Below are positions 44,201 to 55,954 of a stretch of 64,000 nt of DNA, in pieces; the stretch's first letter is position 1, and each line of letters opens with the position of its first letter. The notes under the pieces were generated by a model that saw nothing but the letters and a program-made list of their open reading frames with translations, searched no databases and was not told the DNA's origin. The translations under genes and the position numbers were made by a program. Source of the stretch: Anthostomella pinea (taxonomy: Eukaryota; Ascomycota; Sordariomycetes; Xylariales; Xylariaceae); contig CAUWAG010000003.1 of NCBI GenBank assembly GCA_963556695.1, positions 6,572,001 to 6,636,000 on the forward strand. Direction: 5' to 3'.

Positions 44201-47200
44201 TCACCCCGTAACCCTGCGCACCCACAGCCCCGTAGGTTCGTACTCGGCGTCGCGGTCCAAGCGCTTATAAGCGCGGTGCAGCTTGAGGCCGAGCTCGTAG
44301 GACTCGCGCTCGACGTCGGCCAGCTCGCCGCGCAGCACCTCGACCTTGCGCTTCTCGTCCTCGCGCTTGCGCACCACCGCGTCGCTCGCCAGGATATTGT
44401 CCGTCGGCATCAGCTCCGTCATCTGCTTGATCGCCGTGTTGATGTTGATGCGGCGGTTGCCGAGCGCCTCGAGCTTGGCGTTGAGCTGCGCCACGCGGTC
44501 CTGCGCCGCCGTCACCTCGGGCGGCGCCGGCGGGAGCGACTTCTCGGTCGAGGACACCGAGATGAACGAGAGCGTCGAGTCGTTGCCGCGCGGCACGGGG
44601 ACCGTCCTAGGGCTCGAGTGCCGCGGCTTCGTGACCGACGACGTCACGTAGTATGGCGAGTCCATGTTGATTTTCACGGGCTCGTTCGAGTTGGTTCGGG
44701 AAGAGCGCTCGAAGCCCTTTACCACAGGTCGTTTGCGGTCGAGAACAGAGGAGCCTGATGCGGGTTTGGGAGGCTGTGCGAATCGTTGAGATGACGTAGG
44801 AACGGGTGGGGTTTCCTCGTCGACACTTTCTCTAGGCGTAGATGTGTAGTTGGACGTTGCGTAGGTGGTGACACTGAAGCGGGACGGCGGCTGAGTCCAC
44901 TCGCTTGGGAACGAGCCAGGAGGAGCTTGAGACGGGTGAATGTCTCGAGGTGAGTTGGGGGATGGTGATGTCGAATTATCAGGTTGGTGGCTTGCTCCGG
45001 CTGCCGGTTTCCTACGAATCGCTTTGTCGTTCGAGGGGACCTGCAACGACAACGACCGAGGGGAGGCTTGAGCAGACGATGATGGATGCGGCTGATGTTG
45101 TGCAGGGACAAGCTTGGCTGGAACCGAGATGTCGTCGGACAAAGGTGGGCTGGGATAGGCCGACGGATGAGGAGTCGAAGTCGCATTCGCAGTGTGGGAA
45201 GGGTGTGGCTGCTGCTCCGATGGATTCATCCTTCTGAGTGGGCGTGCGCTCGAGGGTTCGGTGCTACCGCTGCGTCCTTCCATGCCCTGGCCTCGTACGG
45301 ATACCTGGGGCGAAGACGTTTCAGATAGGCCAGATTCGACAGGGGACAGCATTCCGGGACCGGGACCAGGCCTCTTGCTATTCTTCGAAGGCAAACTCAA
45401 CGGCGCCACATTCATACTGTCGCTCACCGGAGCAACGATGGTGGTTCTACCACTGGCCCCCCGCCATTCGGGTCGTGGTGCCGGCTCGGGTTGAGGGCTT
45501 CCACTCGCCTGCCGCGTTCTACGCACACGTTCGCCAAACGAGTTGGGGCTCTGCTGAGCAGGCTTGGTCTGTGGGGATGTCGACGTGGCCCGGGTTCCGA
45601 GGCCTTGGGCATACTGCTGCGGGTTGACCTGTGACGGGCGACCTTTGGTGCTGCTGGTGGGCTCGCCCGTTGCAGGGTCCCAGCGCACATCGCTGCCATG
45701 AGGCCGAGGCTGTCTAAGGTTTTCGCGTGACGCGGTACTCCGCAAAGCGTTCTGGGCGGCATCGGAGTTCTTACGACGCTGACGGCGCATCATGGGTATA
45801 TTGCTACTGCGAGCATTGTTCTTGGGTGGAGCATGTCGCTCCAAGGCGTGTTGAGACATGACTGGGTCTGAGATCTCGTCGATGGGAGAAACATCTCCTG
45901 GGTTTGGCCTGAAACAAGGGCAAGTCATTAGCTTCATGGCTTGGCCCGAAATATGTAGTGTGTGGTGTCCAAGGGGTGCTAGTGGTGGGCTGGGATGCTC
46001 AAAGGGCCCCGGGAGCCAACTCCTTTGCAAGCCAACAATGTATTTCCAAAAAGAGGCGCAAAGGGGCACAAAGGACTTGAAGGTGACGGAGTATATGATG
46101 GATGAGACGCCCAGATCTATTCACTCCATCGCCCTTCTCCCTTTGACTCAAGTTGCCCCTAGCCCATTGTGCTCTCCGGGACAAGTTCATCTGACACACT
46201 GCCTCTTTCCCCATCGGCGCAAACCGCAAAGAGAAGGGACTTACCCATGCCTCGTTGACGCGATGTCAGGTGAACTAGGCGGGGAAACCTCGCTCGGGTT
46301 GATACGCCCAACTTCGTTTCGTAGCTGGTGGGCAGCGAAGGTGGCAGCTTCCGGCGACGGCTGGGAGTAGATGGACGAGACCGGACGACCGTAGGAGGAA
46401 CTGCGGTGGTTGTTCCGCGTCGAGGGCGGCGGCTGCACGGGCGGTGCGCTCAGATATGTCTGATTACTATAATGCCGCGGCGTCAGCATCTTGTTGTCCG
46501 TAGGTGCAGCCAGAGCGAAACGAGCCAAAGTCGAAGGATAAATAGACTGCGACAACTGCGACAACTGCGACAACTTCGACAGCCGGTGCGATGACTCCCA
46601 AGTCCAGGGTCAAAGTATGACGAACTGGCGGGAGGATGACGATCCTTGGGCAGGCCTGCTGCTGCTGCTGCTGCTGGTAAAGTAGCTACACTTGAGGCCA
46701 CGACCATGGTAACACTCAGCTGAAGGCCGTTATGCAAGCAGGCAAGCTACTGCAGGACGCCGTGGCCGTTGGGGCTGTGGCTGGATTTTGGATCTGCATC
46801 AATCCAACATCCCACCCATCCTCCCATCCTCCAATTCGTCATCCGTCATCCATCTGCCAAATACCGCAGCACCTGAATACCTACACCCTTAAACCAAGTC
46901 TCTGAGGGTTGCAATGCAAGTCTAATCATCCTTCGCAGTACAAGAATGGACCAGATGCGCCTGGCTGAGTGACGTGCCCAACATGCAATGCAATCTGCCC
47001 AGACGCGGCGTGGTATACTACCACACTTGCTGACTCTGCATCCAAAAAGCCAATATCGCAACCTTCTCGTTGCGCGGGGGCCGGCCACCACCACTTGGAA
47101 ATGACTGCAGAGGAATAGGGGCAACCAAACAAGGAAATGCTATCGGCACTTACTGCTCTGATGTGCGGTCCATGTCCCTCAGCGGTCTCGGCGGCGTCTG

Positions 47201-47362
47201 TCTTCCTCCCTTGATGGCGTATTGATATTGTCTGTTTCCTCCCTTGATTCCCTCGGTTGTTAGTGATGATGTCGATTGTGAGGAGCGCGCGTTCTGCCAG
47301 GCTTCGAGCTTCTTCCGGTTCAAAGGCGAGCCCGCATCCTTTTGACGAAGGCGGTCCCACAT
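44201..47362 (-). CDS. large Ser/Pro-rich protein with C-terminal coiled coil, unknown function
   Basis: A model of about 712 residues: 47362-47154 (from MWDRLRQKDAGSPLNRKKLE), 46466-46245, 45908-44201. The introns are long for this genome (687 and 336 nt) but have good donors (GTAAGT twice) and the phases agree at both joins. The N-terminal and middle parts are disordered (Ser, Pro, Arg, Gln rich; SAPPVQPPPSTRNN, SPIDEISDPVMSQHALERHA). The last 110 residues form a conserved-looking coiled coil (AQDRVAQLNAKLEALGNRRI, then ELMPTDNILASDAVVRKRED) ending in TGLWVRRVTG. No catalytic motif. The reading frame continues upstream of 47362 to 47632 without an ATG, so a further 5' exon is possible. It might be a scaffold at the cell cortex or septum, which is a guess. 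I do not recognise the family. Confidence 0.65.
46657..46677. repeat. CTG microsatellite
   Basis: About six or seven GCT units inside the first intron of the minus-strand Ser/Pro-rich gene. Confidence 0.8.
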
Positions 47363-47632
47363 GGTTGCGGTATTCGGTGCTTGGGGCGTGTTGGATCGTC
47401 GGCCGGGGTTGCGATTCTTGATTGATATTCCTGTCGAGGAGGAGTGAGTGATGCTGCATGGACTGCGACCGGCACAGTTTAAAGGAGTGTGGCTCCGGAT
47501 GGAGCTCGGAGATGTTGTTGTATCGAATGCTGCCTTTGCGATAATTGAAGGAGGGCCTAGAGGGGAGCTCCAATCGTGCACCCTGTCTTCTACTAGTAGT
47601 TGTAAGATTTGACTGGGGGTGGCAGCAATCAC

Positions 47633-49572
47633 CAGTGAGCAGCAGTCGGATTGATGGCGATTATAAACCTGTTGAGAACTTGAGCCGTGAGGTGCTGCAG
47701 GCTGTGCGCTGCGCTGTGCTGTGCTTCAGTTGTGCTGCCCTGTTTGTTTGTGTGCAGGTTTGTTTGCCTTGCACAGCAGTTAACGATTCGCCCGACTCTT
47801 TCTTGTTGCTTCAGCTGCTGGTCACACGGCGTTCCTCGCAGTCATTGAGCTATTCATCCGAACATAGGGAGCGTTGTTTGGTATGGATGTGGGTATCCAA
47901 TGGAGCTCTTATGGACGAATCGCTGGTATCTCGTCCGCAAGTGGTCGCAGATGAGGCCGTTACTTGCGTATCGACTGGGTCGTGTAAGTCGGCGGGCGCG
48001 TTTATTTATAAATCGGGTCGCGTTTGGAAGGCCGGTTCCTCGTGGTCGGGTGGCCAATTGTCTTCCACCTAAGCACTCAACGTCGACTTCAAGTAGAACG
48101 TTGTGGCGGTTCTCTAAAGATGAATAGGAGTGCGGTCTGATCAGTAAGAGAGTGTAGACTGGGGTTTTAACCACCAGCAGCAAGTGATATTACAAGACAT
48201 ATAGATATGTCTGTGCCGTAATTCCTACTCTGCACCAGTTTTATTACGCCGACCCGAGATTTCATCATCCATGGACCATCGCGGTGTCACCCCATTACTA
48301 GACTCTGGGTTAGCCCTCATTCCGGTTTCCTCCCGCTCTTCTCCACCATCACTAAGCTTGGAATAGATATGGGACTACTGTACATGTGGTTAGCTCCCAA
48401 GCGACAACGATAAGGCCAAGTCACTCGTTATTATTTTCACGTGAAATATATATATGCTCTCTCATGGCATGAGATCAGACATCTCAACTTGATAGCGTTC
48501 CAGTCCAATTCTCGTCCGATCAATTCATTCTTAAACATCCCGTTGTCCGGCATAGATAAGCTTCCTGTCAGGCTGTTTCACTTTCAACTGATCTAACCTA
48601 ACGTTGCAATGCAAATCGGACCGTCAGGTGGCCAGCCCTGGATCTCCGTTGTCTCCGTAATAACGTCGTGGACCCGCATCGTGGTTTCACTCGTTGGCTG
48701 AAGATGCCAGATGGCGTCCGTGTGAGCCCAGGCTGCCAGGGGCTCGAGCGCGAGCTTTGAGGGGCACGGCGGTGAAGGAGAAGTTCAGTGGGGTGCGAGT
48801 CGTCAGGACTCAGCTTCGATCGTTCCCATGACTCCATGTCGGGTACCGTACTTACTACTACCAAACTCTTTTTATTCACCTCATATTTACTTCTCGAGTA
48901 AACATTATTGCCCGTGATCCCAGTGATCCAGTTCTCGGTGCCGGATCCGATGTAATGTAATTGCCCGTCGAACCGCGCGGGTATCGCGCGCGCAGCATCC
49001 TCCGGCGGCAGAGGGGTTAGTATTTGCTCTAATAAGTCGTGGAACAGCTTCGTGCCGCGCGCTTTATGCAACAGTACACCTGAACGACAAGAAGTTCGTG
49101 AACCCTATGCGGCTCCCACACTCTTCGCTTTTGAATTTCTGCCCCTAATGCATGAATGTATAGACTCCGTTTTCAATACAGTTCCGAAGCTGATCAGACT
49201 ATCACGAGTGATCACCAGGAGACCCAGATGTCTGGCGTGGACGTTATGACCCTCTGATTCCTCATGAGCGTACCTCGTTATAGTCCTTTGTTGACTCTGT
49301 TCTAGTTTTCCGTCCACAATCTCGCCCATGACGTAAAATCTGGCTCACCCGTACCTGAAAGTAGTGGCCATTCATTCTAGAGGGGCAGATGCGATCCCAT
49401 CTTGTAGGTCATTAAACTCAGAGTATCTAAGCTATCTTCCAGCAACCCACACCCCTTGGCGTATATACTCTTGGTCGCCTCTTTGTTAATAGACGCGGAC
49501 TGAACTTCGTGAGGAACAAGGGTCGTCAGTCTCGAGGAATACCAATGGACCAGGAGATTCAGGTGTCCAGTA
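47633..49572. other. gene-poor stretch; one weak coding-like piece
   Basis: No intact gene recognised. A minus-strand segment at about 49071-48890 (GTKLFHDLLEQILTPLPPED, ARFDGQLHYIGSGTENWITG) has coding-like composition and may be an exon of an unrecognised or decayed gene; no start or convincing splice partner was found. Confidence 0.35.
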
Positions 49573-49787
49573 CAGTCACCCCTCATAAGTCTCCGTATGC
49601 ACGTGTTGGCAAGACCCCAGATCACCAGTGAGATAGTTAGAAATACTGGAATAAGCATACAGGAATAAGCAGCTTTAGTATGATATAGTGAGTTTAATGC
49701 TTATTCCAGTGTGCTTATTTCAATTCGATAATTTTACCGTTGATTGCTGAGACGGGTGTTGTCCGGATACTTATAAGGGTTCACTGT
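49573..49787. mobile_element. MITE-like element A, 215 bp, flanked by TA
   Basis: The left end CAGTCACCCCTCATAAGTCT and the reverse complement of the right end CAGTGAACCCTTATAAGTAT form terminal inverted repeats of about 28 bp with mismatches. The element is flanked on both sides by TA (49571-49572 and 49788-49789), the target duplication of Tc1/mariner/pogo-type transposases. Internally it carries an inverted pair GGAATAAGCA / TGCTTATTCC. It has no coding capacity. A relative lies at 60007-60210. Confidence 0.75.
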
Positions 49788-49789
49788 AG

Positions 49790-50615
49790 GCTTGACTTGG
49801 CTTGCTTGCTCCCGACGGAATTTTGCTCCTGAAGGTTCGAGTCTGAACTCCATGAACCCGTGCAACTTAGGTCAAACGTCACTGACATGCAACGTAGGTA
49901 TGTAGCCGACTACTTTGGAAATCTACTTCGAAGACGATCAGCTTCTGGGAGTGGAGCTCCAAGCTGCCCGTACTAATGCTACGGCAGCTGTATCTTCTTG
50001 ATAGAGGGTACGCAGCTATACCGAGACTCCAACACCCTGAGGCAAGGATAGTATTCGCAAAGTTGGATGGCAAAGCGACCTGACAGCGACGATGAGTTTA
50101 CGCTTGTCATTCGACGAACGCGGGTGCCTATACATGTCTCATAGCTTTTCTTCGGGATATCCTCTTAATCCAGAGACATCACACTTTGACCACTCTTCAA
50201 GTCTTTGTTCTGCTTTGAATTTCCGCTCCTATCAGCCTACAAAGGCGGCACAAGTTCAATGCTCTGAGAAGCCACTGACCGGTGCCGAGGCCGAGAAGAC
50301 TTACTGCGTTGAAGAAAGGATGTAGCCCAAGTTCACACGCACTCATTGAGGGAGTGCCGAGCTGACGATGCTGTTGAGCACTGGCCCTTGAAATCAGTGG
50401 TTGGATGCTTGTATATGTCTGCTGGTGCATGGATGATAATGTAAAAAGTGAGGCTCTCAAGATTTGCAGGCCCATAGCTGCCCAGGCAATCCCGCCCCCG
50501 CCCCCACCATTGCGGCACGGGCCACCCCTCCACCGGACTTTCGGCCTCGGATTCTCTTAAATCCGAGCCGATCTTCGGTAGATCTTCGGGTAAACCTACC
50601 CACGAACAGCCGAAC
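49790..50615. other. upstream region of eIF3m; no gene recognised
   Basis: Short ORFs only. The leader-like C-rich tract just before 50616 probably belongs to the eIF3m promoter and 5' UTR. Confidence 0.4.
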
Positions 50616-52251
50616 ATGTCAATATCTGCATCTGCCCCTCCTGGCCCTGGCGCTCCCGCCCAGGATCAGTCACAAAATTTCCAGTTCGAGGATTCTTACG
50701 AAGGCCCCGACACCTTCCTGGAAACCACTCCAAGCCTCGTATTCGACAACTCCGAGGAGAACACAGACGAAGGAAACGTACCGACTGACGAGCGCGTCCG
50801 AAAAGTTCTCCAGCACACGAAACGCAAGCTCCAAGAGTTTCAGCACGAACGACGCAGAACCGGAATCATGGCGCATCAGTCGCAGCTCGTCTTCGTCGAC
50901 GGCACCTTTGCCGAGCTGGCGCAGGAGATGGCCGACTATCTCAACACCGGCGAGGGCGTCAAGCCCCTTCTCGAGAAGGAACAGAACGATGAGGTCCTCA
51001 AGAAGATAATCATCGCGTCCACCGCCCTCAATGCCGTACCCGAGAAGGAGTTCACTGCCGCGTACAATCTGCTGGTCTACCTGGTCTTGCAGTCCAAGAA
51101 TGCCGAGATGTTCCTCCCCCGAGTCTGCGACAACCTCATGAAGCCTATCACCTCGTCACCTGTCAATGGTCCCGGTCTGGCTCTCAATGCGCTTACCAAC
51201 ATCTTCAACATGCTCCCTCCGGACAACGAGTTGCGATTCAACGTATTCATGGCGATTCTGAAGTTCCTCAAGATGCACAGCATGTTCGAGAATCTGAAGC
51301 CGTATCTGTCCAACTTGGAGGCTTGGATGAAGGAGTGGGAAATCGACGATGACGACCAGCGTCAACTCTACGAGACCGTTGCTGAGACGGCTCATGAGGC
51401 GGGCGAAGAGACGTAAGTGCATCTATGTAAACATCATTTGGCTTCTTAAGCTAATCAGATCGCGTGGCAGAATGGCCTATCAGTTCGTTGTCAAAGCTCT
51501 GCGCACCTTCGAAGACGACGATGTCAAGTCGGAAGACGCCCAACGACTCTCCCTCCGTGCCCTGAAGTCCGCTATCCTCTCCCCCACCCACTTCGACTTC
51601 CAAGAACTTCTTGCCGTACCTAGCGTTCAGGCTCTCTCGGATACTCACCCCGTCTACTTCGAGTTGTTGACGATATGTGCGGAGAAGGACCTGGAGGACT
51701 ACAACCAATTCAAGGACGAGCATGAAGGCTTCATCGAGAAGGAGCATCTGGATGACGAGAAGCTGCAGACCAAGATGCGTCTCCTCACATTCACATCGCT
51801 CGCAGCCCGAACGACGACCCGCGAGATACCCTACGATGAAATCGCGAAGGCGCTGCAGATTCCGGATTCGAAGGTTGAGCTTTGGGCGATCGATGTCATC
51901 CGTTCCGGTCAAGTTGAAGGCAGAATGTCGCAGCAGAAGAGGGTATTCCTCGTTCATCGAACGACGTACCGTGTCTTTGGCGAGAAGCAGTGGCGCCAGC
52001 TGGGCGACATCATTGACAGCTGGAAGGAGTCGGTCAACAACGTGATCACCATGCTCCGCAAGGAACAGGCAAACGTGGAGGCTCAGAAGAAGCGTGACCA
52101 GGAGGAGATTGAGCGCAAGATGGCCAATGTGGGCTTCGGCTCTGGTCCTTCCGGAGGCAGACGAGGCGGTGACCGTGGTGGTGACCGTGGTGACCGTGGT
52201 GACCGCAACGATCGTGCGCCTCGTAAGGAGCGAACCGATGATGACGACTAG
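50616..52251 (+). CDS. eukaryotic translation initiation factor 3 subunit M (PCI domain)
   Basis: Subunit of eIF3, which joins the 40S ribosome and mRNA during translation initiation in the cytosol. Exons 50616-51412 and 51471-52251, joined by a 58-nt intron (GTAAGT, branch CTAATC, GGCAG), give 525 residues. The conserved part begins [20 protein letters not shown] at residue 85 (ATG 50868) and runs through helical repeats into a C-terminal PCI/winged-helix domain ([40 protein letters not shown]), then a Lys/Glu helix and a [12 protein letters not shown] tail. An in-frame ATG at 50616 adds 84 residues of coding-like sequence; whether translation begins there or at 50868 cannot be told from the sequence. 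The tail repeats may bind RNA, by analogy with RGG-type tails. Confidence 0.92.
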
Positions 52252-52859
52252 ATTTTTCACTCATTCCTCAACTTTTCGGTTCTCGGCTTTTGGTCGGTCG
52301 ACTGCATAGGGAAGGCTCCTCCATTTGGCGTACGGCAGGCATGGCGATGCGAAAAGGTTATTTTCGATGTAATGATTGTTCTTTCGAGCTATGAACCGCG
52401 GCTGGCGAGCCGAAAGGACGATATGGACGATATCCCCCTCGACGCACATAGTGAACTCAGTGGATGATATTCTGGGTTTCACTGCCGGCTCGATCTCGAG
52501 CTCACATAGCATAGGAGTACTAGATTCAGAGCTCTAGGAAATGCATATGAACGACCCCGCAGGGCTGTTGGCCTCTTCTATTCATGATATGAAAACGCTA
52601 CTTGGGATAAGGATGCCATAATACCGCAATCCTTGGTCAAGGACCTCCCGCGCCATGCCTGTTGTATATAATGCCTCTATGACCAACCTATTTCAGCAGC
52701 CGGTCCTGTCTTGTATGTATTTATTGTCGAATCGCTCCCTTGTCCGCTACCTCTGGGGGGGCTCACATGGCCGTCGCCCTCACATACCGCGCGCCTGTCC
52801 CCATACCCGTCCCGCAGCAGCAGTAGCAGCAGGAGCATGCTATTCCACTCACAGCCAAC
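52252..52859. other. intergenic between convergent eIF3m and kinase genes
   Basis: 3' regions of two convergent genes; nothing else seen. Confidence 0.4.
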
Positions 52860-53570
52860 CTAGAAGCCCTCGCCCAGGCGCTTGACGAGCTCGGCCTGGG
52901 TCCGGCGGTACACCTCCTCGGGCGGGGGCGTGGCGTCGATCTTGACGACGCGGTCCTGCTTCTCGTAGTACTCGACGACGGGCATGCTGGTGTCGACGAA
53001 GGTGCGGAAGCGCTTGCGGATGCTGTCGGCGTTGTCGTCCTCGCGGCCGCTGGTCTTGCCGCGCTCGAGGAGGCGGCGCTCCATCTCGGCCTCGGGGCAG
53101 TCGTAGAACAGCACGAACTTGGCCTCGCAGACGGCGGACTCGAACTTTAGGGCCTGGTCGTACTTGCGCGGGAAGCCGTCGATGAGGAATTTGGACTTTT
53201 TGTTTTGGGGGGTCTGGGTTGTGGTGGTGGCGGGGGTGTTGGGGTTGGTATCTGTGTGGATGGCGTCGGGGTTTGTGGACATGGAGGCCCGCATGGCGTT
53301 CTCGAGCAGCGCTATGGTGACCTCCATGGGCACGATCTTGCCGTCGCGGATGTACTCCTTGATCAGGTCGCCGTACTGGCTGTCGGGGCGCGCCTGCTCG
53401 GCGCGCAGCAGGTCGCCGGCCGAGAGGTGCGTGAAGCCGTACTCGGCGACCAGGCGCTCGCACTGCGTGCCCTTGCCGGCGCCCGGGCCGCCCAGCACGA
53501 AGAGCACCGTCACGTCCGAGGCCGAGAAGGCTGGCGCGGTGCGGTCTTTGAGGGCGTCGATGGCGGGCAT
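52860..53570 (-). CDS. UMP/CMP kinase (adenylate-kinase family)
   Basis: Nucleoside monophosphate kinase of 236 residues in one exon, closest in motif pattern to fungal Ura6-type UMP kinases that make UDP and CDP with ATP. Walker A is GGPGAGKGTQ (residues 27-36). The NMP-binding region is HLSAGDLLRAE and IVPMEVTIALLENAM. FLIDGFPRKYDQAL is the conserved acceptor-site segment. A short LID follows (LLERGKTSGREDDN), then RFRTFVDTSMPVVEYY. ATG 53570 (context AAAATGC) fits the family N-terminus; the frame is open upstream to 53702, giving a possible longer form with a hydrophobic segment. About 27 Thr/Pro/Asn-rich residues (AIHTDTNPNTPATTTTQTPQ) interrupt the usual short loop before FLIDGFP. No donor site marks it as an intron. 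Adenylate kinase is less likely because the LID is short. Confidence 0.9.
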   Translation of the reverse strand: MPAIDALKDRTAPAFSASDVTVLFVLGGPGAGKGTQCERLVAEYGFTHLSAGDLLRAEQARPDSQYGDLIKEYIRDGKIVPMEVTIALLENAMRASMSTNPDAIHTDTNPNTPATTTTQTPQNKKSKFLIDGFPRKYDQALKFESAVCEAKFVLFYDCPEAEMERRLLERGKTSGREDDNADSIRKRFRTFVDTSMPVVEYYEKQDRVVKIDATPPPEEVYRRTQAELVKRLGEGF

Positions 53571-54219
53571 TTTGGCGGTGGGCTGCGTTCGATGGCGGGG
53601 TAGGAGTTGGGGATGGATAAGGGGTGGGAAGTATATCAAGGACCGTAGTATCAATGCAGCTTGGAGGCGAGGACAGTCGTTTCGCAGACGGGCAGAGGGC
53701 AATTCTCGGGCTGACCTAGAGAAAAGGGGTTGGAGGCTTGAGTAAGTGCTTTGGTGTTTTAGGGGTTGAGTGTTTACGATGAGGGTTTGGTTCTGATGCT
53801 ACCGCTTAATTTCACCAGTGTCCCGCCTTGTTCTAGACCCTGCCCCTCCTCCACCGGGGCGGTCGGTGGATGTACAACATATTATTACACGTGAATGACA
53901 TGCGAGACAGCGCCATCATAACACAATACTCTGCAGATCAACTCATAATGAAACTGAGGCTTCACGACGTCGATGGCCGAAATGGTCTTACAATGGATTA
54001 TTATACCTCCTAGTGTACAGCAGCTCGTTGAATCAGTTCGGGTGACCTTGAACCTCTTGTTACTCCTATCCGGTGGTCGAATGGAGTTCCCCATCACCAA
54101 GCGATTGTCGGTCGAATGAGACGGTCAAATGAGACGGTCAAAGGATGACGAAACCAGCCTCACATAGCATTCATTGCCATTGGATTGAGTCGAGTCGTAG
54201 CCCTCAGCAAACAGCCCCT
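53571..54219. other. intergenic; no gene recognised
   Basis: Upstream region of the kinase gene (to about 53800) followed by low-content sequence. Nothing recognised. Confidence 0.4.
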
Positions 54220-54612
54220 TCACCCGTACCGCCTCACAGGCCCATTCCTGCAACAAAACTCATAAGCAACAAAACCAGCAAGATCATACGTAACTCCCAC
54301 CACTCACCTTCTATCAGCATGATTTTTAGTCACCCAGACGAAAGCCCCCGTCCCCAGCACAATGATGGCCAGAAAGGGCCAGAACTTGACCGTCTTATTC
54401 GCGCCCTTTGGCGGCTGCGTCTGCTGGGAGGCCAGCGGCCTGAAGGCCCGTCGGCCGCCTGGTGCTGGTGACGCAATGCCCCTTGCCGTGAGCGTAGTTG
54501 GCGTTGTTGAAGATAGCCTTGATGGTGGTGATGAAGTAGCTGCTTGAAACCGCGTCGACCAGAGCAGCCGCTGGGCCGTCGTCCGCATGGCTGAAGAGGC
54601 GGGTGCGGACAT
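54220..54612 (-). CDS. small mitochondrial-type membrane protein, unknown function
   Basis: ATG 54612 opens a protein of 102 residues if read straight to TGA at 54304. The N-terminal half is rich in Arg, Ser, Thr and Ala with almost no acids, as in a mitochondrial presequence, and contains a likely cleavage region near RRAFRPLAS. A single hydrophobic helix follows (FWPFLAIIVLGTGAFVWV), then a short basic tail (TKNHADRR). The stop overlaps a consensus donor (AAG|GTGAGT at 54307). Splicing to the AG at 54248 would replace the stop by eight further residues (NGPVRRYG), ending at 54220. Either form is possible. An inner-membrane location is inferred. I do not recognise the family. Confidence 0.65.
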
Positions 54613-55954
54613 TGCTTATTCTGTATATCGGAAAGTGTGGAGGAAAGGTCGGCGGTTTGGGTCGTGTTGTCAGGCGCGCTTTGGGTGGTGGTGAAACAAG
54701 GGTTTGGATGAGTTCAGGTTTTGATAGAGCTTCGGTAGGCGCTGGGTGTGAGGCGGGAGGAGATGAGCAGTTGCGACCCGCTGCAAGACCCGATGATGTG
54801 GTCCGCAGCTGGCGGCAGCTGCGGGGTCGTTGACAGCTGGCTTCTACTGGTAATACCTTAGACCAGCAGACGATACCTTAGAAACGTACGGTTTGCGGCA
54901 CCCAAATCATGCCAGGAGAAACCTTCCCGGCTCGCTATCAGTGCAGCGGACCCCCCGCGCAGCTTTGCGTTCTCTGTACCTATGCCTTGTCACATGGTTG
55001 GTTGTTGGCAGACATTAAGGGATGAGTGAGCGAGGTTGGCAGTTGGTTCGTTTGGCCCAGCACGATGGCACCAAGTTGCACTGCCTGCGAAGTCGTCGAA
55101 GAGCCATTCCTCAGCCTGCACGTAATTTATTCACCAGGTAGCTCTTGTATGTTCCCTTCGATAATCGCCATTTGGTATCCCATACCGCTTACCACTGATC
55201 CACACTTCTTCATTCGGTGCCAGACAGCAACAGCACGGATCGACATCCATGCGCAATACCAGCCCCTTCGACCCCGGGCCAGCTGAAGGCCAGAATCATG
55301 AACTCTGTCTCCGGAAGCTGCTGCCTCCCGTCCAGGTCCTCGGATTAGAGGTATGACAGGGAGCCGCTCGGGTGGGTACCTGCCTGTGAATCCTTCCCGC
55401 TGTCTCAGTCCGTGGGGCACGGGTAGAGGTGGGTGGGCATAGCCGCGATGAATTGCAACCAACCGTCTTCCCGATAGGAGGTAACTTATTGACCAAGGCA
55501 TGATCTCATAGACTACCGAGATATGCCACATGCCCGGGTTGACGGTTCTGCCACTGGACATAGCCATGCGTATCAAGGCAGTCAGTTTACAGGTGCGTCG
55601 GTCGAATTGGTGTGAGCTGAGAAGGTCATCAAGCATGGAGATAGTATGCCATTTCGAGACAACATTTTACAGAAAATATGTATGATAGGCAATTACAGTA
55701 TGTGATAGAGACTTGTGTCCAGCCAGCCAGCCCTGTTTGAGGTTCAGACTTGCGCGCGCGCTCATTTGGTGTCCAACACCAGTAGTAAATCGTCATCCCC
55801 GAGGTATCCCTTGCCACCACAGAACGCCTGTGGTTGGTATTCTTCTCGTACGCAGATATCAGAATCCACCACGACAAAGAAAAATTAAACGGATGTTATT
55901 CTTTTAAAACTACTTCCATCTTCTAGCTCTCGTCATCGCCCATCCTTGGTTTCT
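54613..55954. other. intergenic, about 1.3 kb; no gene recognised
   Basis: Upstream region of the small membrane protein gene and 3' region of the next minus-strand gene. ORFs at 55127-55636 and similar have no recognisable content. Confidence 0.45.

Noticed and set aside
49831..49860. T-arm-like GGTTCGAGTCTGAACTCC
   Set aside because: No acceptor, D or anticodon arm can be folded around it.
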